A stretch of DNA of 64,000 nt from Straminergon stramineum (Eukaryota; Streptophyta; Bryopsida; Hypnales; Calliergonaceae). Numbering within the stretch: the stretch's first letter is position 1; each line of letters starts with the position of its first letter. The translations under genes were made by a program, and so were the position numbers. Positions 23,722 to 35,300 of this stretch are shown here, one piece after another. The notes under the pieces were generated by a model. The model had not been told where the DNA came from, made no database searches, and saw only the letters and a list, made by a program, of their open reading frames with translations. Location: the NCBI GenBank assembly GCA_963920665.1, contig OY987263.1, positions 39,033,218-39,097,217 of the forward strand, in the 5' to 3' direction.

Positions 23722-24798
23722 TTATAGATGCTTAATATTGATGCAGACTATGATTGAACGAAATTAACTTTGTTCCTCCCTGGCCGTCTTTGAGTACACT
23801 TTCGTTAACCGGTGAAAAACTTCTAGGCAGGTTTCTATCCATCACTTGGTTCAGTTCCCAAGTGATGGAGTTGTATCTTGTTTTAATTTACGAATTGCAT
23901 TGAAACAAGAGTACTAACATTCATTTGTGTGTAAGCCTAAATCTAACTTTCCACCTGGGCTTAAGCCTTGCAAACAGATCACAACTGAAGTGCACAACCT
24001 CCGCAATAGTAACAAACATTCATGAATTAAAGGCCAACATCCTAACCATCCTGAAACATCCATGAAACCGATTAACAAGAGCACATGAACACAAAAACAA
24101 TTTCCCACAATGTGTGGAGAACGCTACTATAAGTAATAAAAAAAAGACACATGTATCCAAGTCAACCTTCAAATAATCAAATCACGAGGCATGATTCATT
24201 TCTACGCTGATTGACAATGCACTAATCGTGTGTTTCTGTGTACAAATTATGAACAACAACTAATCCTGAATGCCTACACCAACCTATAACCTCTGTAAAA
24301 ATTTAATTTTACCTTCCCCAGGACCCCTGCAACGTGACGGAAGTCCTCTATCAAGGGGAGCACTAATACATGCATTTAAACCTAAAATTAAACCTCTCAA
24401 TTACCAACACAGCATACTACCACATCCTGCTCCAACTTCTTTACCTTTAAATAAATCCCTGAGCTTTCTGTAATTAAGCTCTTGAAGAGATCGACAAGAC
24501 TGGCATCCAGGCTGCTACAGGTTTCCAGCCAAGATTTTTGCTTCCTCTGTATACGTACACGATGATGCTAGCTCCCATATATCTTCAATTCCAGCACCAA
24601 GGAAAAGAAAAAATGTAAATGAACTCCAATGAAAGGCACGCCTCACCATGGAATCCCTCCAGACATCGACTCAATGTTGCGTGTTTTCTGTACAAGTTGC
24701 GTCTGTGAGGGAGTCTCAGCTCGATCATTGAGCATCCATAGAGATCGATAGGTGATGTACAATTTGTACTGGAAATTTGTGCTCGATCGATCCCATCT

Positions 24799-27289
24799 TC
24801 ACAGCTGTTGTGCAACAGGGTTGTAATTCCAAAGCTCCATGGACGAGAAAATATCTGAGCTTTGCCGCTTGATCTGCTGCCCCAAGTCAGTGCCGCTCAT
24901 CTTCCCAGACGAGCCTCTTGCATACTCCATTGAATTCGCACCCGAGCCTGTTGTTTTCGGAGGCTCCTGCAAGAGTGCACCCCAGTCTAGATTATCCACT
25001 CCCAGAATGGCTTCTTCGGCATCGCTGCCACTGGTGGTGGCTTCGTTCTGGAAGTCCCCCTGCTGGAAGCTCTCTGGGATGTTGAAGTAGCCGTTTTCAT
25101 CCTCGGGGGGTCTTCGGAAGCTCAAGGCGCGGGCGGAGGTCGTCGACGAGGGCAGCATAGAATTCGAATGGGGGAAAGTGGGGAAACTTCCGTATGATTG
25201 GCGGTGGCTTTGGTAATCGTCCAAGTTGATGATCTCTTGCTTGATTGATGGGTTGCTGTATTGATTGAATTGGTGGTGGTCGGAGAAGGTGTAACGACCT
25301 GCGGAGAGAATGTCTGGGGAGCCTAAGGGCTCTGGGAGAAGACCGAGTTGTTGCCCCTCGTAGGAAACGACGCGCTCGTGAAGCTTCAGTTTGAGGTTTT
25401 TGTTCTTCTGGAAGACGCGGCAGACCACCCAGCCTCCGTCCTCCTGGAAACAATAACAATAACAATTTTGTTTAGTCAACATGGTTCTCCAAAACAATTT
25501 ATTTCCTAACATATTGCATTCATGTTAATTTGGCAGAGATGAGAAGGATTGGACAATCAGAACTTTAGACTTCAAAGTGATCGAAAGCATAACCTAAGGA
25601 TATGTAGGGAGGAACGATCGAGGACCCTTAATTACAACTACGGCTCTGAGACCAGAAACTCACAGCAGACCCTCAAAACCTTGTCTGAGAAGAATAAAAA
25701 CTCAAGAAATGGAACGAAACAAATTGATCGACTCCAAAGACTAACATTTGCTGATGTCCAGAAGTCGATCAGAAGCCCAAAACGTAAGGATTCAAGAGAG
25801 ACAAGGGTTTTGAGAATACAAACTGAGGATACGTACATAGAAACTGAGAATCACTTTGAGATCGAAGACATTCATTCAAACTGAAGATCTATATATACAA
25901 TCTAAGGAGATCTGGCACTCGATCAAAACAACTACTTCGAGGATTCTTATCAACAGAGCCTAAACCTCCAAAACTACGACTGTAGCTACAATGAGTGCAT
26001 AAACCTGCATAACTAGGACTACAAGGATACAAACTGCGAGTAAATCTGTAAAGTTGACAAAGCCATTCATTCAGAAGCCAAACACTGAAGCTCAAGAGCC
26101 CTGTGAAGTGAAGACCTAGCTGGAGCAACCTAGCTAGGCATGAATGGATTGCAGTTATATAAGCTAAGCTAAGGTTTTCGAAGATTCATACGTGAGCCGG
26201 TCGTCCTGGTCCGTCATCCAATCGAAACTCGTGCATGATCCATTCGGTTTTGACGCCGTGCGGGGCTCTACCCTTGTAGAACACCAGCGTCTTGCGCATC
26301 CCGATGAGTCGCGTGTGCAGCTTGGCGCTAATGGGCTTGTCTCGTCCCGTGGCTTTCCAGAAACCCTGCGCTGTGGCGCGGTTGGCGCGGTTGCCCGTCG
26401 GGTACTTCTTGTCCTTGCGGCTGAAGAAGTAACAGTCGCTCGGCTTCTCACTCGACGATTCCACGGACACCGCTACCGAGGAAGCCTGGATCTTGCAAAG
26501 CTCTACAGAAACCACAACAACATCAACAATCACATTAGAACTAGCTTCAGAGTTAAAAGAGTTACGGAGAACAGTTTCGATTGAATCTAATCGAGGCTGC
26601 CAACAAGAACTAAGCACTGACCGACGAGGATGACTGAATCTTCCAGAGCTCTGAAACCGACCACCATAACAACAATAACAACTATCCTATTACTTCAGTG
26701 CGAACTTCAAATCTAATGAGCTTTGATACCCTCTAGAAGAAGAGGCTCCCAACAATTACTACACACGAACCACCGATGCCTAGATCTTGCACAGCCACCG
26801 ACCACCACCACAACAATAACAACAATCGTACTCATTGAGAACTAGCTTCAAATTTGAAGAGTCTAGCAAAGCTTTAATTGAGGCTACAAGAGGTTCCCAA
26901 CAATTACTGTACACTGACCGACGAGGACGACTGAATCTTGCAGAGCTCTGAAACCGACCACCATAACAACACTATAGAACAACGACAATCCAATTCATTG
27001 AGAAGTAGCTCCAAAATGAAAGAGTCTGGGCTTTGTTTGATAGCACGAACTGCGTCATAGCTTTGATTGAATCTAGAAGACGCTACCAACAATTCCTACA
27101 CACTGGTTTTCGATCGAAGAGCTCACCTTGGAGATCCCATGGCTCCAACTTGTACAGATCAAGTTCCCGGATGAGGTCCAGGTCGATCTTCCTGGCATTG
27201 ACCTTCTTCGGGAGATAGTATCCCACCAATTCTTCGTCCGTGGGGTGGAACCGAAATCCTACTGGAACTCTGGATGTCAGCTGGCTCAT
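24799..27289 (-). CDS. NAC-domain transcription factor, VND/NST/SMB-like
   Basis: Exons 27127-27289, 26192-26502 and 24799-25443 join in phase (GT-AG) to 372 residues; the three-exon layout is typical of NAC genes. The NAC domain, residues ~8-171, has subdomain A ([19 protein letters not shown]), then [66 protein letters not shown] and [13 protein letters not shown]. These follow the pattern of the VND/NST/SMB group, which controls secondary-wall and root-cap/conducting-cell fates. Residues ~172-372 are an acidic, Ser-rich activation-type tail with [10 protein letters not shown]. Oddities: the usual E-W-Y-F-F-S reads DCYFFS (Cys78 for Trp), and a Ser/Val-rich insert (residues ~61-74) precedes it. 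That insert lies in a sequence tandemly repeated in intron 1. The start Met lies 8 codons before VPVGFRF, as usual. It acts in the nucleus as a DNA-binding dimer (family knowledge). Confidence 0.93.
26440..27110 (-). repeat. About 148-bp tandem repeats across intron 1 and the exon 2 acceptor of the NAC gene
   Basis: Four units contain the acceptor region. The real acceptor is followed by exon 2 at 26502. Copies follow at about 26650, 26797 and 26947 (spacing ~148-150 bases), plus a partial copy near the exon 1 donor. Shared blocks on the plus strand are 'ttgca(a/g)agctct.cagaaacc', 'accataacaacaa' and 'ccaacaattactacac'. The copies at 26650 and 26947 keep TTTCAG|AGCT; the one at 26797 has lost the AG. 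Confidence 0.85.
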
Positions 27290-27587
27290 CTTGCTTTACT
27301 TTCTCTTCGAAACTGGACCAACAAAAAAACAAGGTGTACACAAGATCAGCACAAAGACAGGCCCAGTTTCCAACGTTCTAGGGTCTACGGCCAACAGACA
27401 GCTGGTTACCGATTGAGGATGGATGGGAGGTTTTCATCGAGCTTTAAAACTTTGAAACCAACTGGAAATCTTACGTAAGCAACAAGCTTGACTGATCAAA
27501 AGCTTCCTCAGGAAGAACTGAAGAAGTGGTGTTTGCTAATATATTGGTCCCTGGGCAGTATCAGCTTTAGAAAGATGAGCTGGGGCC

Positions 27588-27594
27588 CTTTATA
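27588..27594 (-). promoter_or_regulatory. TATA box upstream of the NAC gene
   Basis: The minus strand reads GGTCTATAAAGGGCCCC, a good plant TATA motif. It sits ~300 bases upstream of the start codon at 27289, which leaves a leader of roughly 270 bases. No other candidate lies nearer. Confidence 0.6.
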
Positions 27595-27599
27595 GACCG

Positions 27600-30500
27600 C
27601 ATGCACACCAGCTATTGTTGGGGTGCATCACCCCCAGGTCAATGAGGACCCAAATTTGGGTTACCCCACGAGCTTATCATATGGAGTACTATAGTTAGTT
27701 CAAAAGCAAATCCGATTAACAGACTGCAGTTTCTAGATGCCTAATATAGCGGGTGGTAAGTAACTGAAAATCTTGTACAGTAGTACAGTTGGTTCAGTCG
27801 GGCAAGGTGTAAAAATAGTGCTGTAAACCTACTTTCTTCTTGCGGTTTTTTCTCGACCTTTTCCCTGTTACTCTCCCTGCTTAATTTGGGTGTTCAACAA
27901 CGTGGACGCTAGAAGCTGGAACGCGTTTTGGGAACATGACAATCATAGCTTCTGATGAGGTGGTGCATGTCCTTGAAAATTTGCAACTTTCTGGAGGGTC
28001 CAGCAGGGTTCGGTGTTTAAACCAAATTGCAAACTAAGCTAATTATCACATGCACTCAAGCTCTGGCTCTGTGGCCACGCCAGTCGGTTCCTCAACCGAA
28101 AGCTCATGCCGCAATCAAGGAAACTGCTCTGGAAGTTAGCATCATGATTAATTTCATGAGCAAATTGTGAGTAAACTTCCCCCTCCCCCCTCCCAAGGCA
28201 GGAATTCGAACACACTCACACACACACAAAAGGACACCCCCACACACCCCCGTCACGATGAACCTCAACACTGTGACAAAAGAGTTAATCTTGAGAGCTA
28301 GCTCCACAACACAGGTCAGCACCAATTCAAGTCCTGATGACCGTAGCAATAGTTCACCTCTCAGCTTCGAATCTCTCCGTCGTGAAAAAGTAAAAAAAAA
28401 TAAAAAAAATAAAAACAGAAATTAAACCCCTGAAAAAATATGTAGATCTGACTGAGTCAGCCTGAACTGAATTTCCGGAAGGGCTGGTACAAAACGCTTC
28501 TCCCTGAACTGATCTGCCACATCTACAACAGCTGGAGGTTTACCTGAAAGGTAGGAATCCGTCTTGACTGTGATATTCTCTTATAATGTATCCCGACTTC
28601 GTGAGATTGATCAACACCACGAAAACACCACCACACAGAATTTGATACCAAAAACTTCACTATCAGAGCAGCTACTGATGGTCTCTGCTAGGGAACGCAC
28701 GGCAGTTATCACATGGTTGGAACCGTATATATAACGTGTGAACCAGAACAGGGGCCAACTTCGGAAGATCGAAACTCCAAAGGACGTACAAAGCTGGAAG
28801 ACAGGCCACAATAGGTGGATACTGAGACTACGCAGCCGTTCTCCTACTTTTGCGCGTAAAATGGTAATTGGTACAGACTACCGTTCTGGATCTTCTGTCA
28901 GAAACTCGATCAGGTGCAAGAGGAAGAAGGGGGCAAGGCAAGGCAAGGGAAACCCCAAGAAAGGACAGGAAAGAAAAAGAAACAAAAGGAAAGGAAAAAG
29001 AAAGGAATTCAGAAGGTTCCTTGAGCGTCACTCTACCCCGGGGAGCCACTTTATGGCGGAGTAGAGTTTATGATTCACTAGTAAATGCTACCCAAAGCTG
29101 GAGACAGACAAAGACGCGCTTAAGCATGCACCGACCAAGTACTGGACTACCTTCTACAACCTCGATGTCATTCGATACATGCTACCTGATCTTGAGTTTG
29201 CAACAAGCTAGAGCAAGAATCAAGTGAAGCAATATAAATATACACTGATAGTAAACAAATAATTGGAAAGCGTTGCTCTTTTCGCATTACCTTGTGTCGA
29301 GACAAGCTTGAAATGATATTCTAGTGCAGTTCGCAGATCATGCAACTTGATGCTGCATGCGATTCGCATTGTATGACTTCGAACACGGTTTATTCCTACT
29401 CCGAATAATATAAGGAGCAATTAATACTAGTATCTACGTCCTGAAGAGCTAGATGAGCTACTAGATCGATCGTTCGCAAAAGCTCTCAAAATCTTCTGTC
29501 ACCGTTACAGCTCGTTGTGCACAAGCTCAGATGAATGCAGCTAACGACTAATAATACATATAAATATATGTACACAACCACGCGGGCAGGCAGCAAGGAG
29601 ATGGTGAAACTCTGAAGCTAGCCAGCACTGTAATGGCGATCAGTGGTACACGTGGCTTACCACAGACAGACGCAAAGTGGTGTAAAATCCAAATGGGGTC
29701 GATGGAAGACAGAGATTCAGTCTGACACGGGAAGCAAAGTGGGCTGGCTCTAGTGCTATGGATGGAGTGTTCAAGAAGCTACCCAGTATTCCTTCCCGTG
29801 CATATCTGCGATCGAACAAACTGAAGAACTTAGAGGTCGATACTGCGAACACTACGAGACAAGCAACTAGAGAGCATCCAAGATGCTTTCTGTTCTGAAA
29901 TCTCGAAACTAGAGCCTTGAGAGGCCGTCAAAACACTTAAAAATTAAAAAACTCCACGTTCCAGAACTCATTGCTCTAGTTTCTCAAGGCACTCTCAAAT
30001 CTCAGCGTGCATTGAGGTGTTGCGAACAAAGTAACTTTCTTCTCTTGACAAATTTGACAAATTTGTCAGACACGTAATCGAAAAGCCAAGACATGCACAT
30101 CACCCAGCCACACTCACAGCTGCAGCAAGCCCGCGGCCCGCCCGCCCGCCTGCCCTCACAAAATTAAAAGCCTCACAAAAGCCTCCAAGTACCATGCCAT
30201 CCGATCCTTCAGCACTAACCGCATGGCAACACGACAAGATTTCTACACAGTAACCACTCAATTAATTCAAGCGATCGATCAAGGGGTACATCACGGTCCT
30301 GGTCACCACGCCCCACTGGACGACGAACTCGCGGTCCATTCACAACATTGGAACAATCTGCAGAGTTGCAATCATTCATGAAGCACGCAAGGCATCTCCG
30401 GCCTTCCAATTAACAATCACAACCACCCACTATTCACTGTCGCCACATGCACTGTATCAACCCGGCCGACGGCCTTTCGCTTCCCATATCCCATGAACTG

Positions 30501-31200
30501 ACATGGACTCACAAACAAATTAACGCTCTGTACCAAATTACAAACATGCACACCATTCCAATCCGATCCATCAACACTCACCAGCAATGCATGTGACTCC
30601 AAATCCAAACAACAAACAGAGAGCTAATGATCGATCTTTACCGTCAATTCTAGTAAGCACCAGTCCTTCAAGTCGATCGTCCGTCCTCTTGATCGTTTGC
30701 CGAGGGCGGTAGAGCTAGGAGCAAGCCTGGAAGGTAAGGTAAGCGCACCAGGAGCTGTTGTGAAGGGGAAGAGTAGAGGTTGCAGGAAAGGATGGCGTGG
30801 CTTTTAAAAGCCTCCCTGGCTGCGGCCAAAAGGAGGCTGGCAGCCGCCATGTCGGCTTAACACGCCTCCCCAGACGCAACGAATTGCTGCTCCGTCGGGC
30901 CAAACGGAACGGAAGAATTGTTCCGACCCGGCCTGTCTGTCTGCCCGGCTGCTGATGAGCTCGGACTCGTGCTGCCCAAGGGATCACCAGCAATGCATGT
31001 GACCCCAAGCCTTCAATTCGGAGCACAGAATGCGGGGGCGATCGATCGAATGGCGGCAGGCCGGGGTCTCCACTCTCCACTCTCCACTCTCAAGCGGGAG
31101 GGTCTGTCAGAATTACTGCGGTGGCTAAAAACAAGGCTCAGAAATCAGTGGAGCTTCAAATGCAAGTTTGGACCTCTCCAGCGTTTGGGATAGTTTTTTG
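27600..31200. other. GC-richer gene-poor region upstream of the NAC gene
   Basis: Unlike the AT-rich DNA around it, this stretch is mixed in composition. It holds a CA microsatellite (about 28205-28250), a purine tract (28918-29010, 'aggcaaggcaag', 'aaaggaaaaagaaagg') and a candidate TATA motif at 30801-30810. A 23-base direct repeat 'tcaccagcaatgcatgtgac' lies at about 30580 and 30985. Several open frames of 60-120 codons exist but none resembles a protein family or continues through plausible splice sites. It may hold NAC regulatory DNA, a non-coding RNA or a decayed gene. Confidence 0.45.
30801..30810 (-). promoter_or_regulatory. Candidate TATA-like promoter element
   Basis: CTTTTAAAAG lies within a GC-rich context. 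On the minus strand it is followed by a pyrimidine-rich leader-like sequence (cctctactcttcccctt). A 60-codon minus-strand frame (start 30850) overlaps it, so that frame and this TATA cannot both be right. Support is weak and rests on motif and context only. Confidence 0.25.
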
Positions 31201-32896
31201 AGCTTTCACCAGCTATTTTTCTTTTCATTCCCATATTAAACCATTTTTTCAAGTACTGAGTCCACTTCTTTTTTTCTCTATTTTTTGAACTCCAAGTAGA
31301 AACTTCATAGATTTTGTCACCATGTTTTTTCTATTTTTTTTCAAATTGGAACCTGGTAATGTTTCCCCAATTCCACCAGCTAACAATGAACTAACCGGCA
31401 ATTCTCCCCAAACATTGGTTTGGACACTGTAAAGTGGGGTTCACCTTGGAAGGAAGAATGAGACCTATCTTCAAAATATTTTACCAAAAATATTGATCTA
31501 ATTTATGAACCAATACACGCATTCTTCATTTCACTGCAGTAATCTACCGTAGTAACTTAATCTTGAAAGTCATCCATCTGCCACTTTTTGACCTCAGTGT
31601 GCAGTGTTTCAGGGGTAAATGGTTATTTAACATTTCTGAATAAGCAATACGGTAACCATAAACGGTCGAAGTTCAGCCACGTTTGGCAGTGACCCCAACT
31701 GAAGCTTTAAACACAGAAAGTAAGTTAAGTTGGGTTGACAATTGGGAGAGCAGTAAAAAATAAAGGGGTAGAAGTTCAGACACGCCTTTGAACTCTCTGC
31801 AGACATGCAGTGGTAACAAAGAATGTGGTTTTCAGAAGTAACTTAGCTGCAGTTGCTAAAAACAGTGCCAACGTAAATGAACTAACCATGCAAGTTTTAA
31901 CACAGTAATCAGAAGTTGGGTTTACATTTTTGGAGCACATTGTAAAAAATTGGTAGACTGAGGCTTAATTAGTCATATTTGGGAACCGACTACACAGACA
32001 TGACAGTGGTATCAAATGTGAATCTCAGAATTAGCTCCAGTTATTGAAAACACTACTAACTAAGAAAGAACTAAGTCACCTGATCCATTTGGCCCCATTT
32101 CTACCAAATAGAAATGTCTATTGAAGTCATGTCACCAAGAAGTTATCACCACAAACCATTCGCTTTGAATGGCTCCTCCCTTACAAATGGCACTTCATGG
32201 TTGTAAAGTTTTAGTGAATGGTTTTGGGTCTTTTTCTCTTACAAGGCTCTTCAAACATTTGCACATGTTGAACACTTTGAAGTTTCTTCCAATCTGGAAA
32301 TTTCATAGAAAATATCAAAATTATGTGAATTTCATAATAAAAAATTTGAATATTAATGATTTCCATTTTACTGTCTTGCAAAATTAGCACTTGCTTGTGA
32401 TTTCACTCTATCTATTGTAATTTGTTTAGCCCAAATATTTGGGCATGGATGTTTCTACCTCAAATATCCCAATATTTTACAATCTAGGAGCATTGACACC
32501 CAAAATCAATCAAATAGGAACAAGGATTTTACTCTAGTGTACAATGTAAGAGTTTTCTAAACCATTGACAATTGCATGCCACTATGTCCCAAGTAAAGCC
32601 ATGGCCAAGGTAAAATGACTTGGTCCAAAGTTATAAATCTTCTCTATAATTTTGTTGCCATATTAACTTCATCACTTTGTTTGATTAGCACTTTGTCACA
32701 ATTTATTCATTGTGAGATTGACCACAATCAATAGACCAAGATTACAAACAAACAAAATTCCTATGATTGAACATAAGACATGATGAAGAAATCAATGTGT
32801 TTATAGGATCTTGTCTACAGTGATCTTTATGGGCCCTATTGATCATTGTTATGATGTTGGATGAGCCACGGAGGGGGGAGATATATAAGTCCCTTT

Positions 32897-33227
32897 ATGG
32901 TCAATTTCATTAAAATGGCACTATTCCATTGAAATGGTGAGCCATTTCATTACTTTGGCACTTTTAAGATTTAGAGTGTGTAGTCTGAAATCTAGATTTG
33001 TCCTAAATAATAGGAATCTAGACTTGTCCTAGATGTCTGAAATCTAGACATATCATAGATGGTTTAGACCAAGCGGTTTGAAACCTATACTTGTTGTAGA
33101 TTTCTATAATCTACAATTATCCTAGATTTCCAAAATTTATACCAATCTTAGATGTCCCTTTTATAGTTTAGATTGCATGGTTTAAAAATGGCACATGGAA
33201 TACTACCATTTTAATGAAATTGACCAT
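32897..33227. mobile_element. 331-bp element with 32-bp terminal inverted repeats
   Basis: The left end (ATGGTCAATTTCATTAAAAT, then GGCACTATTCCA) and the right end are inverted copies with two mismatches over 32 bases. The interior has short internal repeats of 'gtctgaaatctagac' and 'ttgtcctagat'. No coding content. One copy only was seen here. Confidence 0.85.
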
Positions 33228-35039
33228 CTTTGTTCTTATTGTGTCAATGCTCTTTGCCATTTTAGGGGGTAAGTATTCTAACATTTTTGTAGTAACTATC
33301 CTAAAGTGCTAAGACATCCATATTGTAGATGATGAATAAACTATTTTTAGACCAATCTTTCTTCCAAATAACCTCTCATTCATCCGAAGTAACATTGAAA
33401 TCTTTACAATATTATAACCTTCCTTTACAATCAATTTGATCACTAGTGGATTTTTTTGACAAATTAGACCAAGCGTGGGTCTTCACATTTGCTCTAATGG
33501 CATACACGTATGTTTTCACTTGTAAATGGAAATGGCATAAATAGCATATTCATACAAAAACATTTGTACAAAGATACTCATAAGTAAAAATGTACAAAAG
33601 TTCCCAAAATTTTCAAACTGTAATCTTGAAAAGATATTGAGGCCTAAAAGTGGCCAATGGATGATTTTCTTGGTTACTATAGAAATGAAGAATGCACCTA
33701 ATTATTGGGCTATAAATAAGATCATTTTGGGTCAAGTACCTTGGTGATTAGTGTAAATTTTTTGCCTACAACAATGTCACTCATGTGGCAATGGTTTATA
33801 TGATAAAGACACCATCTTATAATTTTTTAACTATGTTTTGTTCAAGTATTCTAATTTATTATAATAAGGCAAATTTAACAAATTTCCAATCTTCCTATAG
33901 ATGGATTTCAATTGGTGAAATGCAATACAAAAAAATCCCCAATTTTCCTCTACACTTGTCATGAAGGCGTAAGGAAGGTTGGATTTTTTTGATAGATTGC
34001 TAAAAATAGTACATTGTTGGTGATAGGTCTCATCCTTCTAGGGCTAAGGTTTACCAACTATGACAAGCAAAAGTCCCATAACAAACACTTAGAAAATGAC
34101 TCATTGCAATCTTGCATCAATCCATGACAAAGAAAATACAATAAATGAGATTTGAGCTACAAAAGGTTGAGTTAGCATCCACAACCAATGTCTTGGATGA
34201 TGGTGACATCTGGAATGACTAAGAACTACAATAGGAACTTCCACCTTTAGAGCATAAACTCATTATAAGAAGTGACTTTTTTAGGCCTTCATATTTTGGC
34301 CATGTTAGGAAATATTGTGACTCACCCTTTAGGTAAGTAAAATGATCATTATTGATACACTTTTGGTTGGTTTGGGGGTAGTCTCAAGACTCTTTGGGGC
34401 CCATTGGGTAGCATATGAGGCAACATACTTCAAAAATTCACAACAAATTCATACTATGTCATAAAAAAATGAAAATTCAATTGTTTTCCCCATTTCTCAC
34501 ATTTATCATTGTGTGGAACTTTTTTTTTTATAAGAATTCAGTTATGCCAATATGGAAAACTAGTGATCCTACTTGTCATAGGTTGATTTACCTTAAAGCC
34601 AAGTTAAACAAAAATGGAGTGACCATGAGTCTCTATCCACTCTAACCAACCCCTAACGCGATGTGCTATGCAATGTGGTGGTTGTAGATAGGATTTGGAA
34701 ACAAGGATTCCTAAACGAGAAAGTCACAATGCCATAGTCTCTATCCAAAGGGTAGAGCCAATAAACTTAGTCAAAGCTTGGCTACATTTGGCCGTAAGGT
34801 GGTTCGCTCTAAAAGCAATTGTGACGCAACAGTACATTTTGCTCTCTTCAATGTACCAATAGTGTACATTTCAGGAGGTTATCACTTTTAGTGACCACTA
34901 CGTTTCAACTTAAAAATTTTCTAACTAATTCCACGAAGCTCCAAAAAACATGAAATGCGATGCCAATTTCATTTTTCTTCCTACAAAAATTTACTGAAAA
35001 TTGTTTGTTTGAAGGAGTTTAGCTTCCCCGAAAAGGCAA

Positions 35040-35300
35040 TCAGCTCACCAATGGTCGCTTGAAGAGCAGACTACCCTATTTGTGAACACTGGCTGCCGTG
35101 CAAAGGCCCAGCATGCACCGGCTCCTTCCCTTGAATTGCCTTCCCTTCCCTTCCGGCTTCTGCCGTCATTTCGTACAGTCGGCTTGGCTGGCCACCAACC
35201 GGCTGGGTCCCGGCAGTTTGACGGTCCTTGACGGATCCGTCCCTTTGTGTTGGGGCGTGCTGGGAGACTGGCACGTGGCACGTAGCAAGCACCTTTAATC
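35040..35300. other. Isolated GC-rich island in AT-rich DNA
   Basis: About 260 bases with many 'ccttcccttcc', 'ccggct' and 'gtccttgacggatccgtcc' blocks, and 'cacgtggcacgt' (G-box-like CACGTG) at its right side. Open frames on both strands arise from the GC-rich composition and overlap one another. No gene is supported. It may be a remnant of a promoter or first exon. Confidence 0.35.

Noticed and set aside
26904..27092. Minus-strand frame ending [15 protein letters not shown], like a second NAC exon
   Set aside because: It is a decoy copy of the start of exon 2 in the intronic tandem repeat and stops at once.
28104..28349. 81-codon minus-strand frame with a hydrophobic stretch
   Set aside because: It arises from the CA microsatellite and shows no similarity. 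A nearby GTTCGAATTCC looks like a pol III B box, but no A box, tail or target duplication was found to support a SINE.
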